The notes under the pieces: model-generated | Told to the model about the DNA's origin: nothing | Seen by the model: only the letters and a program-made list of their open reading frames with translations | Databases searched by the model: none | DNA from: Turritopsis dohrnii | Taxonomy: Eukaryota > Cnidaria > Hydrozoa > Anthoathecata > Oceaniidae | DNA: 64,000 nt | Direction of reading: 5' to 3' | Assembly (NCBI GenBank): GCA_027922465.2 | Contig: BQMF02000033.1 | Coordinates: 248,001 to 312,000 of the forward strand | Part shown: in pieces, positions 22,468 to 32,908 of the stretch | Layout of the letters: each line of letters begins with the position of its first letter | How positions within the stretch are numbered: the first letter of the stretch is position 1 | Program-made: the position numbers and the translations under genes

Positions 22468-23690
22468 AATGCTCAAATGAAAAGCAGAGAAATTTGAACT
22501 AACGTAAGAAATAGTGTTTTGACTCCTCACAATCATAATACTAACAATTTAAACTGTTCAAAAAAGACTAATCAGAATTATCAGTGGAATCGAGATTTAG
22601 ATTCAGGGGATTGACATCAGAAACCAGAGACCTTAAATGAGAACCACTAAGTATTGAATTTCCCTTACTACTGGACATCGGTTTAACAATTAAAATGAAA
22701 GTTACCTAAAAGTCATGCTACATATCCAAAAATATTATAACGCTAACTATACACAAGTTTAACTAAGCACTAAATAATCCTAGAGAGAAATAGATATCAG
22801 TAAAAAATTTACAAAAGCTTGCAAGTAGTGGAAAGTGCACAGTTAGCAAATTAATTAACTCTAAAGAGTGAATAGATATTTCAAGTGAGGTTTGAAAAAA
22901 CAAAAAGAAAGGAGCAGTAAAAACTGATAGCAAAGGTAAATTGAGATAAACGACGACAATCGAGAACAAAAGTTGGAAAGGTAGAGAGAAACTTAGGCAT
23001 GTTTTGAAAAAAATATTAATTCTATACAATTCTAGCAAGATATTAAGTTTTTGAAATGCGAAATACGTACAAAAGATCTTATGAAATACAGCAGAGATCA
23101 CCGTACAAAAGCATAAAAAAACAACAGAAAAAAAAGAAGCTTAATCAATATTAACAGAGTCAATTCTGTGGAATGAATCCAACGAGTCAAAAAATTTATA
23201 GCTGTCATCTTTCAGTTTTGCAATTTATCTCTGCAAACACAAAGTTGACATTTGTGACAATATTAGAAATAAAAGTTAAAACTTTGTCTAAAAGTTCAAG
23301 CCTTGTCTTAGTGAGATCTAAGTGTATCTTACACGAAGCATTCTTGCGATTTTTATAGAGTAATGCTCTTTAGCGATTATCGCTTAACCGTTTTTACCTA
23401 CTCTGTGAGCACGATCTATATCTTCTTCCTTAATGTTAAATTTGAGATTTTGACAAACCTTTACAACTTAGGTTAGGCAATCATCAGCAGTTTCGTCTTG
23501 ATCTTTTTTCAAGCCCACCAATCTCAAACAGTAGCGCCTTGAATACTGTTCATTTTCTTCTGAATGTTTGCATATACTTCAAACAGCACTGGACAATGCA
23601 GCAACTTTATCTTCTAACTTGTTTATATCATTTTTCTGTGAAGCAACTTTATCTTCGAGGCATTGTATTCTGTGGTTTTGTTTATTACGG
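22468..23690 (-). pseudogene. LINE ORF1 and start of ORF2
   Basis: The 5' part of the large LINE. At 23560-23665 (minus) the reading is CLEDKVASQKNDINKLEDKV, a heptad coiled coil, followed by EENEQYSRRYCLRLVGLKKD and ETADDCL, then FNIKEEDIDRAHRVGK. This is the ORF1p layout of a coiled coil followed by an RRM-like RNA-binding domain, expected to coat LINE RNA. Stops interrupt it after about 23600. From 22650 to 22468 the start of ORF2 appears in shifting frames (YYDCEE..., then the FHLSI that leads into the endonuclease). The exact 5' end of the LINE is not visible. Confidence 0.75.
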
Positions 23691-24490
23691 TAGCAGCGTA
23701 AGCGAATACCGTATTAAAACACCCTTGGACTCCTACTACTCCTACTCCTACTCCTCCGGCCGAAACGGCAGTTTTTAGCCTACGCTTAACAGTCGATCAG
23801 ATTTCGTTCAGAAAATCATATGAAATCTCACAAAGGAACGCAGTCTAAAAATATTTGAAGGCTATATCCAGCAAACATTCTAAAATAAATTTTTCTAATA
23901 TTTCATCGCTTAATAATACACGAAGAAAGAGATATTTTGGTAGTAAGGCCTTAAGTTAAAAGTAGTAAGTAGTTACTTTTACTAAAAATGCTTAACATTT
24001 GGATGTAAGGGTAGCTACGATTTTATCGTCGGTAGTTCAACCTTAACGAACTTTTTAATTACATCTAAAATTTGTCAGCTATCTAAACCGTCATTTTGCG
24101 TTAAATATTTCAAAGATCACAGTTTTTGGGAAGGTTTCTTGAGTCCATGGAATCTTTGTTATTGTTGTTAATTTTTTTCGAAACAGACGCGTTTTTTTTA
24201 CACATAAGTTCTTATAATTTTTTTCTTGAAAAAATTCGACTCATGTATGTACATTTCTTTGTTTTGAAAATTATTTGCTGGTGGCGTTTCTTAATAAGAC
24301 CCCATTTACATTCGATAAGACCTCTTTACACTAACTATTTTTTTTATGGCAATTTTTGGTCGTGCTTTCGAAAGTATCCTGCTTGCTGCTACCGTTTTGC
24401 GCCATCTGGCTCTTGTTTATAAGTTCATTTTGCCGAGTTCTTTAGGTCATTAAAACTTTCTTGCGAAGCTAGAGTTTTAGCTAATTCATT
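23691..24490. other. Anonymous DNA with short CTCCTA microsatellite
   Basis: A CTACTC/CTCCTA tract at about 23729-23756 is followed by AT-rich sequence. The frames here (23539-23778 and 24126-24422) have no recognisable motif. Confidence 0.4.
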
Positions 24491-24493
24491 AAA

Positions 24494-25359
24494 CTAGCCG
24501 CCAAGGCGGCGTCGCTCGCCGCCCATGTCCACCTGCTCTGTATCACTGTATCAATAAACGTCAAATTTCCTTATAAACGGCTCGTACAACTTGTGTTCAA
24601 CCAGAAGCAGATTCGAAGTCACAACCTCTGGTAAAACCAATCTTTTATCAGTGTAACAATACACTCAAAACGTAGAGAGAGAAAACTTCAACTTTTTACT
24701 AGCTTTTGTTTTAAAAACGCTACGCGCTCTAACATGGGTGCTATCAAACGTAAGGGGGAAATCGTTTCTCTTCTTAAAAAGATCAGGCCGGAGGAGAGTA
24801 AAAAAGGCACGTGCTAAATGAATAAAATCATAAAAAAAAACGTTCGATCTGAAGCGCATGACAATTAAAATAAGAAATTTAATTATTAAAAGAAAAGCAA
24901 AAAATTATTTCTTTTCATGATACTCTTTTTTTACCAATCGGTTTTTAAACATTTTGATTGCTCGAAAAAAAGGTTTACCCGTCTCAGACAGTCAAGGATA
25001 CGTTAGAATACACTGGCAAACCAAACATGCTGCCACCTTCTGCCACTGCTGATGCTTTTTGTCCAAAATGTTTAATCAGTTAGTTTCTTTGTATTTAGTT
25101 GATGTATTGTTTTCAAAGCCAAGTCAACGGGGAATATAAAACTAACAATAATAATAAAAACGAAACGTTATTCATATTAGTTCATCAGCCAAAAAAAGTC
25201 ACGCTCGATTGGGGTTGCAATGTATATGCTTCGAACTCACGTCGCACACAAAAAAAGAAATAATTTCGCTCACAATTCAATCTACCATTTTGCGTGACTT
25301 ACAAACAAGCAAACAAACAAACAAACAGACAGACAGAGAATCGGCTATTAATATATAGA
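24494..25359 (-). mobile_element. Non-autonomous Helitron-like element, copy 1 of tandem pair
   Basis: Read on the minus strand it begins TCTATATATTAATAGCCGAT at 25359 and ends GCCGCCTTGGCGGCTAG at 24494: a 5' TC, and a 3' GC-rich hairpin running into CTAG, which fits CTRR. The 3' flank is T, as expected for A^T insertion. It is 866 bp with no inverted repeats, no target duplication and no Rep/helicase gene. One atypical point is that the hairpin abuts CTAG with no spacer. Its 5' end touches copy 2 exactly. Confidence 0.7.
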
Positions 25360-26226
25360 CTAGCCGCCAAGGCGGCGTCGCTCGCCGCCCATGTCCACCT
25401 GCTCTGTATCACTGTATCAATAAACGTCAAATTTCCTTATAAACGGCTCGTACAACCAGAAGCAGATTCGAAGTCACAACCTCTGGTAAAACCAATCTTT
25501 TATCAGTGTAACAATACACTCAAAACGTATAGAGAGAAAACTTCAACTTTTTATTAACTTTTGTTTAAAAAAAGTTACGCGCTCTACATGGGTGCTATCA
25601 AACGTAAGGGGAAAATGGATTCTCTTCTTAAAAAGATCACACGGGAGGAGAGAAGAAAAGGCACGTGCTAAATGAATCAAGTGAATAAAAAAACGTTCGA
25701 TCTGATATAAAATAAAATAGATTAAAAGAAATCGATTAAAGACAACTATTATGACAAAAGCAAAAAAAAATATTTTGTTTTATGATATTTTTTTTTACCT
25801 ATAGGTTTTTAAACATTTTCATTACTCGAAAAAAAAGTTCACCCGTCTCAGACAGTCAGGCAAGGATACGTTAGGATACACTGGCAAACCGAGATGCTAC
25901 CACGTTCTCCCACGGCTGCTTTTTGTCCAAATTGTTTTATCAGTTAGTTTCTTTGTATTTAGTTGATGTATTGTTTTCAAAGCCAAGTCAACGTGGAATA
26001 TAAAACTAACAAAATAATAAAAACGAAACGTTATTCCTATTAGTTCATCAGCCAAAAAAAGTCACGTTCGATTGGGGTTGCAATGTATTTGCTTCGAACC
26101 CACGTCGCACACAAAAAAAGAAATAATTTCGCTCACAACTCAATCTACCATTTTGCGTGACTTACAAACAAACAAACAAACGCACAAACAAACAAACAAA
26201 CAGAGAATCGGCTATTAATATATAGA
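25360..26226 (-). mobile_element. Non-autonomous Helitron-like element, copy 2 of tandem pair
   Basis: Same family as copy 1, 867 bp, with the same 5' TCTATATATTAATAGCCGAT (from 26226, preceded by A on the minus strand) and the same 3' GCCGCCTTGGCGGCTAG end at 25360. Its 3' CTAG is followed directly by the 5' TC of copy 1, giving a head-to-tail junction without any spacer. The two copies differ by scattered substitutions and small indels, so the pair is not new. A CAAA/CAGA-rich run lies near the 5' end of both. Confidence 0.7.
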
Positions 26227-26316
26227 TTTTTTATCAATCACTTCTTCAAATTCAATATATTTATTTGATTCTTGCTTACTTCTTGTCATATCCAATTCAG
26301 CATAAATTTTTTACAC

Positions 26317-26545
26317 CTACTTTTGTCTCGCTAGCTCAGAGCATGACCGCACTGATTGACGGTCGTAATGATAATGATGTTTGATGTCACCGATTTCTTT
26401 TTGCGTTTTTCGTAAGGCTTGTTGGTTGAATTCGTGTCGAATGAAGTGGATGATCATTTTGTTGGTGTGCTTGATATATTGCTCTTTTGTTGTGCATATT
26501 CTACGGACTCGGATAAACTGACCTTTCGGAATGTTTTGCTTCATG
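26317..26545 (-). pseudogene. Fragment of a retroelement protein (Penelope/LINE-like tail)
   Basis: The minus-strand frame has PKGQFIRVRRICTTKEQYIK, then MIIHFIRHEFNQQALRKTQ. The pattern (P/K)-x-x-Q-F-(L/I)-R-(L/V/I)-R-R-I-C followed by a 10-15 residue spacer and a F-x-x-R-(G/H)-(Y/F) block is, from memory, the region just after the RT palm in Penelope-like elements and some related retroelements. Only about 70 codons remain, with no RT or GIY-YIG domain nearby. The family is likely but not proven. Confidence 0.4.
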
Positions 26546-26864
26546 TGTTTGGGATTATTTCATTCGTTGTTCAAGTAAACGCTTGTTATGATGGAAAATT
26601 GAGATGTCGTAACGACAACGTCAAGAAAGCAAGGTGCCGACATGCTACAACGAAGTTGGCATTTCTGACGATCTATTTGCTATAAAGACAAGTGTAATCG
26701 AAAAAGGTATCGAAAAGGTAGTCGGACATCTACTCCTTGAAATCTCCCGTGTCAGCAAGCAATTGTTGCGGATAAGGGTGCCATTGAAACGGCTACTTGA
26801 TCAATACGAGATGCCATCCCTCTCCATTACTCCAAGGTGGTTTAGAAATCGCATCTTTTGTTAA
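26520..26864 (+). pseudogene. HIRAN-like fragment of an unknown repetitive protein
   Basis: The plus strand shows G-K-L-R-C...N-D-N-V, a frame change, then ISDDLFAIKTSVIEKG and VVGHLLLEISRVSKQLL. The spacing G-x-x-L-x-C...N-x-x-D-x-(F/Y)-A-(V/I)...VVGH-(L/V)-x-x-E-I-S resembles HIRAN-type modules seen in many uncharacterised, repeat-associated invertebrate proteins. It is short and interrupted and overlaps the end of the retroelement fragment on the other strand. Confidence 0.35.
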
Positions 26865-27708
26865 AGGAACTAAAGAAAATTAAACGTTTAAATGCGTAGC
26901 TACTGTTATTCATTCTACTTTTTGTACGGTATTAAGCTTTAAAGACAAGGATTTGTTTGAAAATTTTAAAAAGCATCTTTAGTCTTGCATAGGTGCTGAA
27001 ATGAAATAATAAATGGAATGAAATAATATGTCGATACGTGTTCTATACTATTTCCATCCATTTTTTGAGTGTCAGTAATCGTAAATTCCTGTATGCATTT
27101 AATAGATGTAATTGTTGTTTGCAAGGGTAAGGTTTAACAACCATGATTTTGCGAGCAACATTTGATCCCCTAAAAAATGATAAAGAAAGCTGCTGATAGC
27201 TGGTAGAATTACAGTACGTCAATTCAACACGGTACGTGTTGGCCAATTTTGAATTAAGCAAGGTTAAGCAATAACTTGTGTCATTTGCAGGAAGCAAGCC
27301 TTAAATTGACAATCCCTTGTAGTGCAATGTTTCACTTATTTGGGGACATTCGGTAGGAAAGTTAAATCTTTGTGTAAATTATATGGATGACATCCGACTG
27401 GTGTGAAGTGCTCACAACAAGTTTTACTGAGCTCATTATAAATAGCTTTATATATGTTTGGAATTATATTTGTAAAGGTCGTTCTGACAATTTGAACAGA
27501 AAGTGACAGTGACTGTTGACTCTCTTTCACGTTTTGTTTCATAACAAAAAACTTAAAATACTTTCTTGTAAGTGCGAGGTGCTTATGCAAGAAAGGAAGC
27601 ATAAACGCTCGGAGTTTAATTAAGTGCGTACGCAATATGTTTAAAGATCAACGCACTTAAAGGCCTGGTGAGTACCTATCTTACAGCTATCGCTTTGTTT
27701 GCTTATAG

Positions 27709-28282
27709 ATTCCAACTATTGTTACGGAATGTGCTGGATCTTTGTTGATGTGTGTTTATGGTTTGGTAAGTCATTTGTATAAAGGAAGCTATGCCATATT
27801 TTTGAAAACCCAGTCCGTAACTATTAAGGAAACTTCTGTATAGAATCTGTGGTAATTAGCTGGTTATACATGGTGGATGTATTTTTTTACGTAGTTGTTA
27901 TGCTAAACTTGCATAGATATGAGATCCTGCAGTTTGAAAATGACGTGAAGCGAATGCAAACACAAAAGGAATAAAATATTAACGCAGTAGTAATTTTATA
28001 ATCAACATTTGTTGCACAATGCAATTTCCTTGGACATTCAGTGCAACTTTACTAAAATTTACATGAATGCTTTTAATTCAGTTGTGACGAGATTTCAGGC
28101 ATTCTGAAAATGCTTTACTGTCATTTTCACATTTGTGCAATTAATTTCCATTTTTCCCGAATTTGTTTTGACTGCATTGAATAGAGAATTGTTAATAAAT
28201 GTTTCAGCTTGGGATCCAGAGAGCGTTATACTTCTGAACCTATTTGGACTCTTGCCGATGATTAAGAATGTATATGGCCTAG
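27709..28282 (+). pseudogene. TMEM272-like gene copy, degenerate
   Basis: A diverged duplicate of the gene at 32909-33701. Exon 1 (27709-27765) has the same acceptor (CTTATAG), length and GGTAAGTC donor, and reads SNYCYGMCWIFVDVCLWF, where the intact copy reads STCSYAMNWIEATVYILL. Exon 2 (28208-28282) follows the same TTTCAG acceptor but lacks the segment that encodes IHFNDCPGAP in the intact copy, and is cut short by a GTGAGTTC. The intron sequences are also clearly alike. Loss of the NDCP block and of helices 3 and 4 argues for a pseudogene, although splicing to an unseen third exon cannot be excluded. Confidence 0.6.
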
Positions 28283-28487
28283 GTGAGTTCGTTCTTCTTT
28301 TTCGATATGACCTTACACGAGTGCTTGTTAGCCTTTTTCCCTTCCTCAAAATAACATTTAGCTGTCAGAGCAATCATGCGTTCTCCTATGAATTCCGGTT
28401 TGAAAAAACCTCCTGTTCAACAAGAATACTCGTCGGTTACCAACCAATCTCTCACGTTGCTGTTGCACTCATCGAGTAACTCTGGCC

Positions 28488-31401
28488 TCATGACATCCTG
28501 TAAAATTTTCCAGATATCGCGAAATAGGCGCTGTCGGTTTCCATGCAAATGTACTCGAAATCACGACGATCTACGTACTCGTCCAGAAAGTCGTAGTAAA
28601 ACTCTAGTATACGAAGCTTGGCTAGATGGTAGACCGCGATGCGACACTGAAATGCTCCTACTGATAGTGACCTTTGCCTTACGTTTGCAAATCTGGAACG
28701 CGTTTCGTGTCTGCAACTTCTTGAGGAGACCAAGCAAATGGTTTACCGCACTTATACTGGATCAGGATGTGAAATTCTGTAACTTTCAACCCATGATCTA
28801 AGTACCATTTCGGCAACATCTTCAGCAAGATTTTCTTTGCTTTCGTCACCCCGCAAATTTAGTTGTACCTCAAAAGCGCTTAAGGTACCTCGATTCCACT
28901 TGTGAAAACCCGAAGAAAAACCCATTTTGTACACTAGACTCAAGCATGTTAAGGTTATACTCATCCGTAAGATTGTTGATCTCAGTCATCTTTAATTTAC
29001 CACATGGAAACTCGTACTCCAACATACTAGGAAACAACATATTAGCATCAACACGCAAGACTGTCTTGCACACCTTCGCATTTTCGTATTTTTGCGATCT
29101 TATTCTGGCCACGTCTCGCTCATGATTCCGGCAAAACACGATGGCGTGACCACCAACCATACCTGTCTGCAACAGCTCATACGATGGTTTCTTCGTGCAT
29201 ACTTAACAAAATTCTTCCACTTCTTTACAAGCATCGCATCTCTTTTTGTAACATTTGTCTGTGCGTTTGTGCTTACACTGCTCTATTTTGGGGTTCAAAT
29301 GCAGCGAATTGTTCAATACGTACCGCATCGATACACCCGAGATACTGAAAAACTCTTTCAAGATGTCTATTTCATTGTTGTAGTATTGTCGTCTCGTTTT
29401 ATCCACCGCTTCGACAAATGGCTTTACATCTGCCAGGTTGAACTTGCGCAACCAATCCATCATTATGACGCATCCACGCTTGTAGAACTCTCCACAAAAC
29501 TCCTCATGCTCCTTGAAAAATACCATATTTCTTCCGTTAAGACTGCTGTAAAAATCATCGTGGTTTGCAGGGCCTACCTGACTAAGTTTGTCATAGTTTT
29601 CCAGTCACTCGTCCCGGAAAACTAGCTTCTTCAACTTGCATTTCAGACACTTGCACCATTTTTCAAACAAAACACCCCTTGATCAAGTTGAGATTGTACT
29701 TAACACTGTTGAAGCCTATGACTCCGACTTGTTTCACCCATTCATTTCACTTATCTTCGGTTGTTTTCGGCAGTATTTCAAAATCTTCAGGTCTCAGGTA
29801 CATTCTCTCTACCTCTGCTACAATGAGTGTTTGTCTCCATTCCTGCTCTGTCACAAACCGCTCGATCAATACCGTAAGTTCTTCATGTGCAAGGAACGCC
29901 GGTACTCAAACTATCATGAATTGCAACACAAACATGTGTCTCGAATTGTACTTCAGATCATCTGCCGGCTGCTGGTTTAAGCCTACTAAAAGAGTTTCAA
30001 AGTCAAACACTGTGTAGTGAGCATATGGCGCAAACTTTTTCTTGAAGTACGGGTGGAACTTTGGTGGGTTTTGGCATTCCCATACTGACACAAGCTTGTA
30101 TCCTAGCTCTCTTATGCGTGCTTTGTTGGCTTGTGTTTGGTCGTAACAAGGTTGTTTTTCACCCCGTTGACAGGGACAGTCATGCCATTTACAATCGTTG
30201 TACGCGTATACCATCCCGATGATAGCTTCGTAGTCATCTACCTTCCATTTTTCTTGACGTCCATTCCGTATTACTCGTTCTGCACCATGTCCGCAGAGTG
30301 CGTGATGTATGTGTCTTCCGTCTTCGCGACATGTACTTTACCAATCAACACGCATCATATCTAAGGCCTTTCCCAACCGTGTCACTTTCTCCCCTTTGCA
30401 GATGGTCTTCGTCTTTGCTCCCACGCACTTTTCTTCCTTGTGTCGACTAAGTTCATCGACTCGTGTAAACACCCGCTTGCAACCTTCATATTCCCAGCTT
30501 CAGGTAAGAACAGTCAAATCCTTGATGTAAAAGCAATGTCCAAGTATCATTCAAGATTGATGATATCCACTCCTTGTTTGTGTTGCTCCTGACCATACAT
30601 GAGTCTCCATATCAGCGTTTGTCATACACTCTGATGTTTAGATTGAAATGCTTCGCTGTGCCTTCTATGTCCACCGGTTTTGTTGGGCGCACATCCTTGC
30701 GTTTTAACTTCGTTTGCTCATAGTAGTCTCTAGCAAATCTGAGGGCTTCTTTCGTAAGTGATTTTGTTCCTTGTTCTTTCTCCCGTCTCATGTAGATCAC
30801 TAAGCATCGCCACATGCATGAATCGTCGATTCTTTCATCCTTACGGTCTACATCGAAGATGCACCGTTTCTTTCGTAGCCAATCCGATAGTGGTCCACAT
30901 CCTAGCAACGGTTCTCTAGTAGCTATGATCTTGATTTGCACGTGGCCGAACACAACATTCCCTTCATACGATACAGGTAACTCGAATGTCCTCTCCTCTG
31001 GGAAGCAACCCCAAAAATTCATTATCTTCAAGATCAAGGCGTTGATTTTCACGTTGCTCTTTGAATGCTTCAATCTCTGCTAAGTTTGTAAATGGAATTT
31101 TTTATCCTTTTGTTTTTAGATTGAACCTTACACCACCATAACCTTCACGCATATTGCAGGTAAAACTGTAGACAATCTTGACTCTCATGTCTATCTGTCG
31201 CGTAATTTTTCGCATATTACCAACCGTTATTTGCCGGTGAAGATTCTTGTAAAAGTTTTGACATGCTTTTAATGTTCTAACATTCTCTAACATTCTTGTC
31301 AAAGTGGTCTTGGATATCTTTAAGTGCAATGTTATCCGACTGAGCCCCAGGAGTGGTAAGTAGATGTTGATATCTTGCATTCCTGCCTTTTCTTCTGTCA
31401 T
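28488..31401 (-). pseudogene. Protein-primed type-B DNA polymerase remnant (Polinton/adintovirus-like)
   Basis: Minus-strand pieces of one large protein in several frames. In order: an N-terminal block with KITRQIDMRVKIVYSF (31.2 kb) and CMWRCLVIYM...ARDYYEQ (30.8 kb); a cysteine-rich/endonuclease-like block YNDCKWHDCPC...LGYKLVSVWECQ (30.2-30.06 kb); the exonuclease motif YTVFDFETLL (30.0 kb); FVEAVDKTRRQYYNNEIDIL (29.4 kb); CYKKRCDACKE; the polymerase motif A region VDANMLFPSM (29.0 kb); and FEYICMETDSAYFAI (28.55 kb). The last corresponds to the D-T-D-S catalytic motif but has Glu for the first Asp. The order fits DNA_pol_B_2 enzymes of Maverick/Polinton and adintovirus-like elements. No integrase, ATPase or capsid gene accompanies it. 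Frameshifts and stops make it inactive. Confidence 0.8.
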
Positions 31402-31812
31402 ATCTTGTCATTCAACAGCCGGAATCAGTGGTGACTGTCCATACCCTAGTCTCTCCCTAGTCTGATCATATAAAGAAGAAATAACAGACTTCCGAATCTT
31501 CGGCAATTGATCACAAGTTGCTGTTACAGGCGCTAAAACAGCGTTGTATAATTTAGATACTGCATTTCTGCAATAACTCAGCCTTCTTTATTATATACAA
31601 TCTTTTTACAACTTCTATTTCGGCAACTTTGTAGGGACTCTCAGGGAGTTTATAGGGACTTTTAGAGAGTTTGTTGGCAATTCCCCTGAGGCATTCAAAC
31701 CTGACTGTGTGCATTTGATGCATGATGAGTCATCAAAACTGCTGACGTCATCATCAATTCTCCGAGCGTGTATTTTACAGACCGGAATGGAGAAAAGCGG
31801 ATCTCACTGTGG
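31402..31812. other. Anonymous DNA
   Basis: Sequence between the polymerase remnant and the LINE tail. A short run repeats GGGACTYTNAGRGAGTTT near 31630-31675. No gene seen. Confidence 0.35.
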
Positions 31813-32045
31813 AGGATGATAGATAGATAGATGGATAGATAGATATTCTTTATTTATAGCCGATGATTCACAAAATATAAAATAATTTATATGTACTAAT
31901 AAAATAAGTTATTTTACTAATAAAATAAAATATAAAAACATTTTTTCTTATAGAATCAAACAATGTGCTGAGATAGAAAGCATCATGAATGATTCTGCAA
32001 AAGAATATTGTTAATCTAATAAGGCTAATTAAAATCGACTGAAAG
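31813..32045 (-). mobile_element. LINE 3' UTR with (TATC)n tail
   Basis: The sequence from ATTCTTTATTTATAG onward (31845) matches the 3' UTR of the LINE fragment at 15787-16410 almost word for word up to CTAATTAAAATCGACTG. Here the tail is (TAGA)n in plus orientation at 31810-31846, instead of (TTAGA)n. Only the UTR and the last few bases of the coding region survive. Confidence 0.8.
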
Positions 32046-32396
32046 GGGGTGAATTCGACTGAAAGTAGGGGGTCGAAAGCGTCGATTTACTACGCAAAAC
32101 ACTCTGCTACAACTACATCTTTAATGACTCATCAGCAACCCTACCAAGAAACGCTATTGCAGTTGTTGTAGCTACAGCGCGACTGATATGACCACCTTTA
32201 GTATACAGCGATATCAAAAACTTCTCTACATTTTCTTCCATTTGGGGGCCTAGCATTAACGGTCTTCCCCGTGTAAAAAGTTTAAGCGTTTCTCTACTGG
32301 TGCGACATCATCGCCTGGCACAAGAAATTTGTTTATCGTGGGATTTTTTTTTTTTGTTTTGAAATAAGCAGCTCTCATCTCACCATGATGTTTCTA

Positions 32397-32540
32397 CGGT
32401 GGCCCAAACATGACATTTTTTAGCTCCGACAGTTATAACTGGCGGAAAGCATTTCCCGACAGTTACAACTAGCGGCCGACAATTATAACTGGCGGAAAAC
32501 ACTTCTGTCGGAGCTAAAAAATGTCATGTTTGGGCCACCG
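32397..32540. mobile_element. 144-bp MITE, TA target duplication
   Basis: Perfect inverted ends of about 37 bp starting CGGTGGCCCAAACATGACAT (32397 and 32540), flanked by TA on both sides. The middle repeats AACTGGCGGAAA/ACTAGCGGCCGAC motifs. It is non-coding and could fold as one hairpin. Confidence 0.85.
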
Positions 32541-32908
32541 TATGTTTTGCATAATTCGCGATGTTATAACGATCTTCATCAATATATTTACTTTGTGGCT
32601 TTTTACAACAACTAGGCGTTACCAATTCTACAATGATCGCTTTGTCATCCATATCACCTAGCCACGTATCAGGTGACAATGAAAACGTACCCACAGTAAT
32701 TATATCAAAAATCAGAAATATATCGCAAAGTAACTGTATAAATATTCCTCACACAGTGCACTATTTATTTGTATGAAAAATTGTTAACATTATGACAGAA
32801 GAAGAATATATTTAGAAAGGAAGAATAGACACTCGAAGTTTAATTTAGTGTGTACGCAATATGTTTAGTGAGTGACTATCTTACAACTATCGTTGTGTTT
32901 CCTTATAG

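Larger units (their letters stand above)
14110..23690 (-). mobile_element. Old LINE (ORF1 + EN/RT ORF2) broken by nested insertions
   Basis: A single minus-strand non-LTR retrotransposon can be followed across 9.6 kb once three later insertions are set aside (19271-22467, 17680-18290, 15096-16701). Order 5' to 3': ORF1 coiled coil and RRM-like block (23.0-23.68 kb), start of ORF2 and endonuclease (22.47-22.65 and 18.95-19.27 kb), linker (18.29-18.95 kb), reverse transcriptase (16.7-17.66 kb), zinc-knuckle tail (14.35-15.09 kb), and a 3' A-rich tract at 14110-14135. The protein style is CR1/Jockey-like. About 4 kb of LINE sequence remains, with an internal deletion in the endonuclease and loss of the linker/RT junction. 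Many stops and frameshifts show it is long dead. Confidence 0.8.

Noticed and set aside
22763..23101. 112-codon hydrophobic frame as a membrane protein
   Set aside because: It is an off-frame reading of the degenerate LINE ORF1 region; the hydrophobicity comes from T-rich codons.
29092..30530. Plus-strand frames up to 177 codons across the polymerase region
   Set aside because: They lie antisense to recognisable polymerase motifs and carry no family signature themselves.
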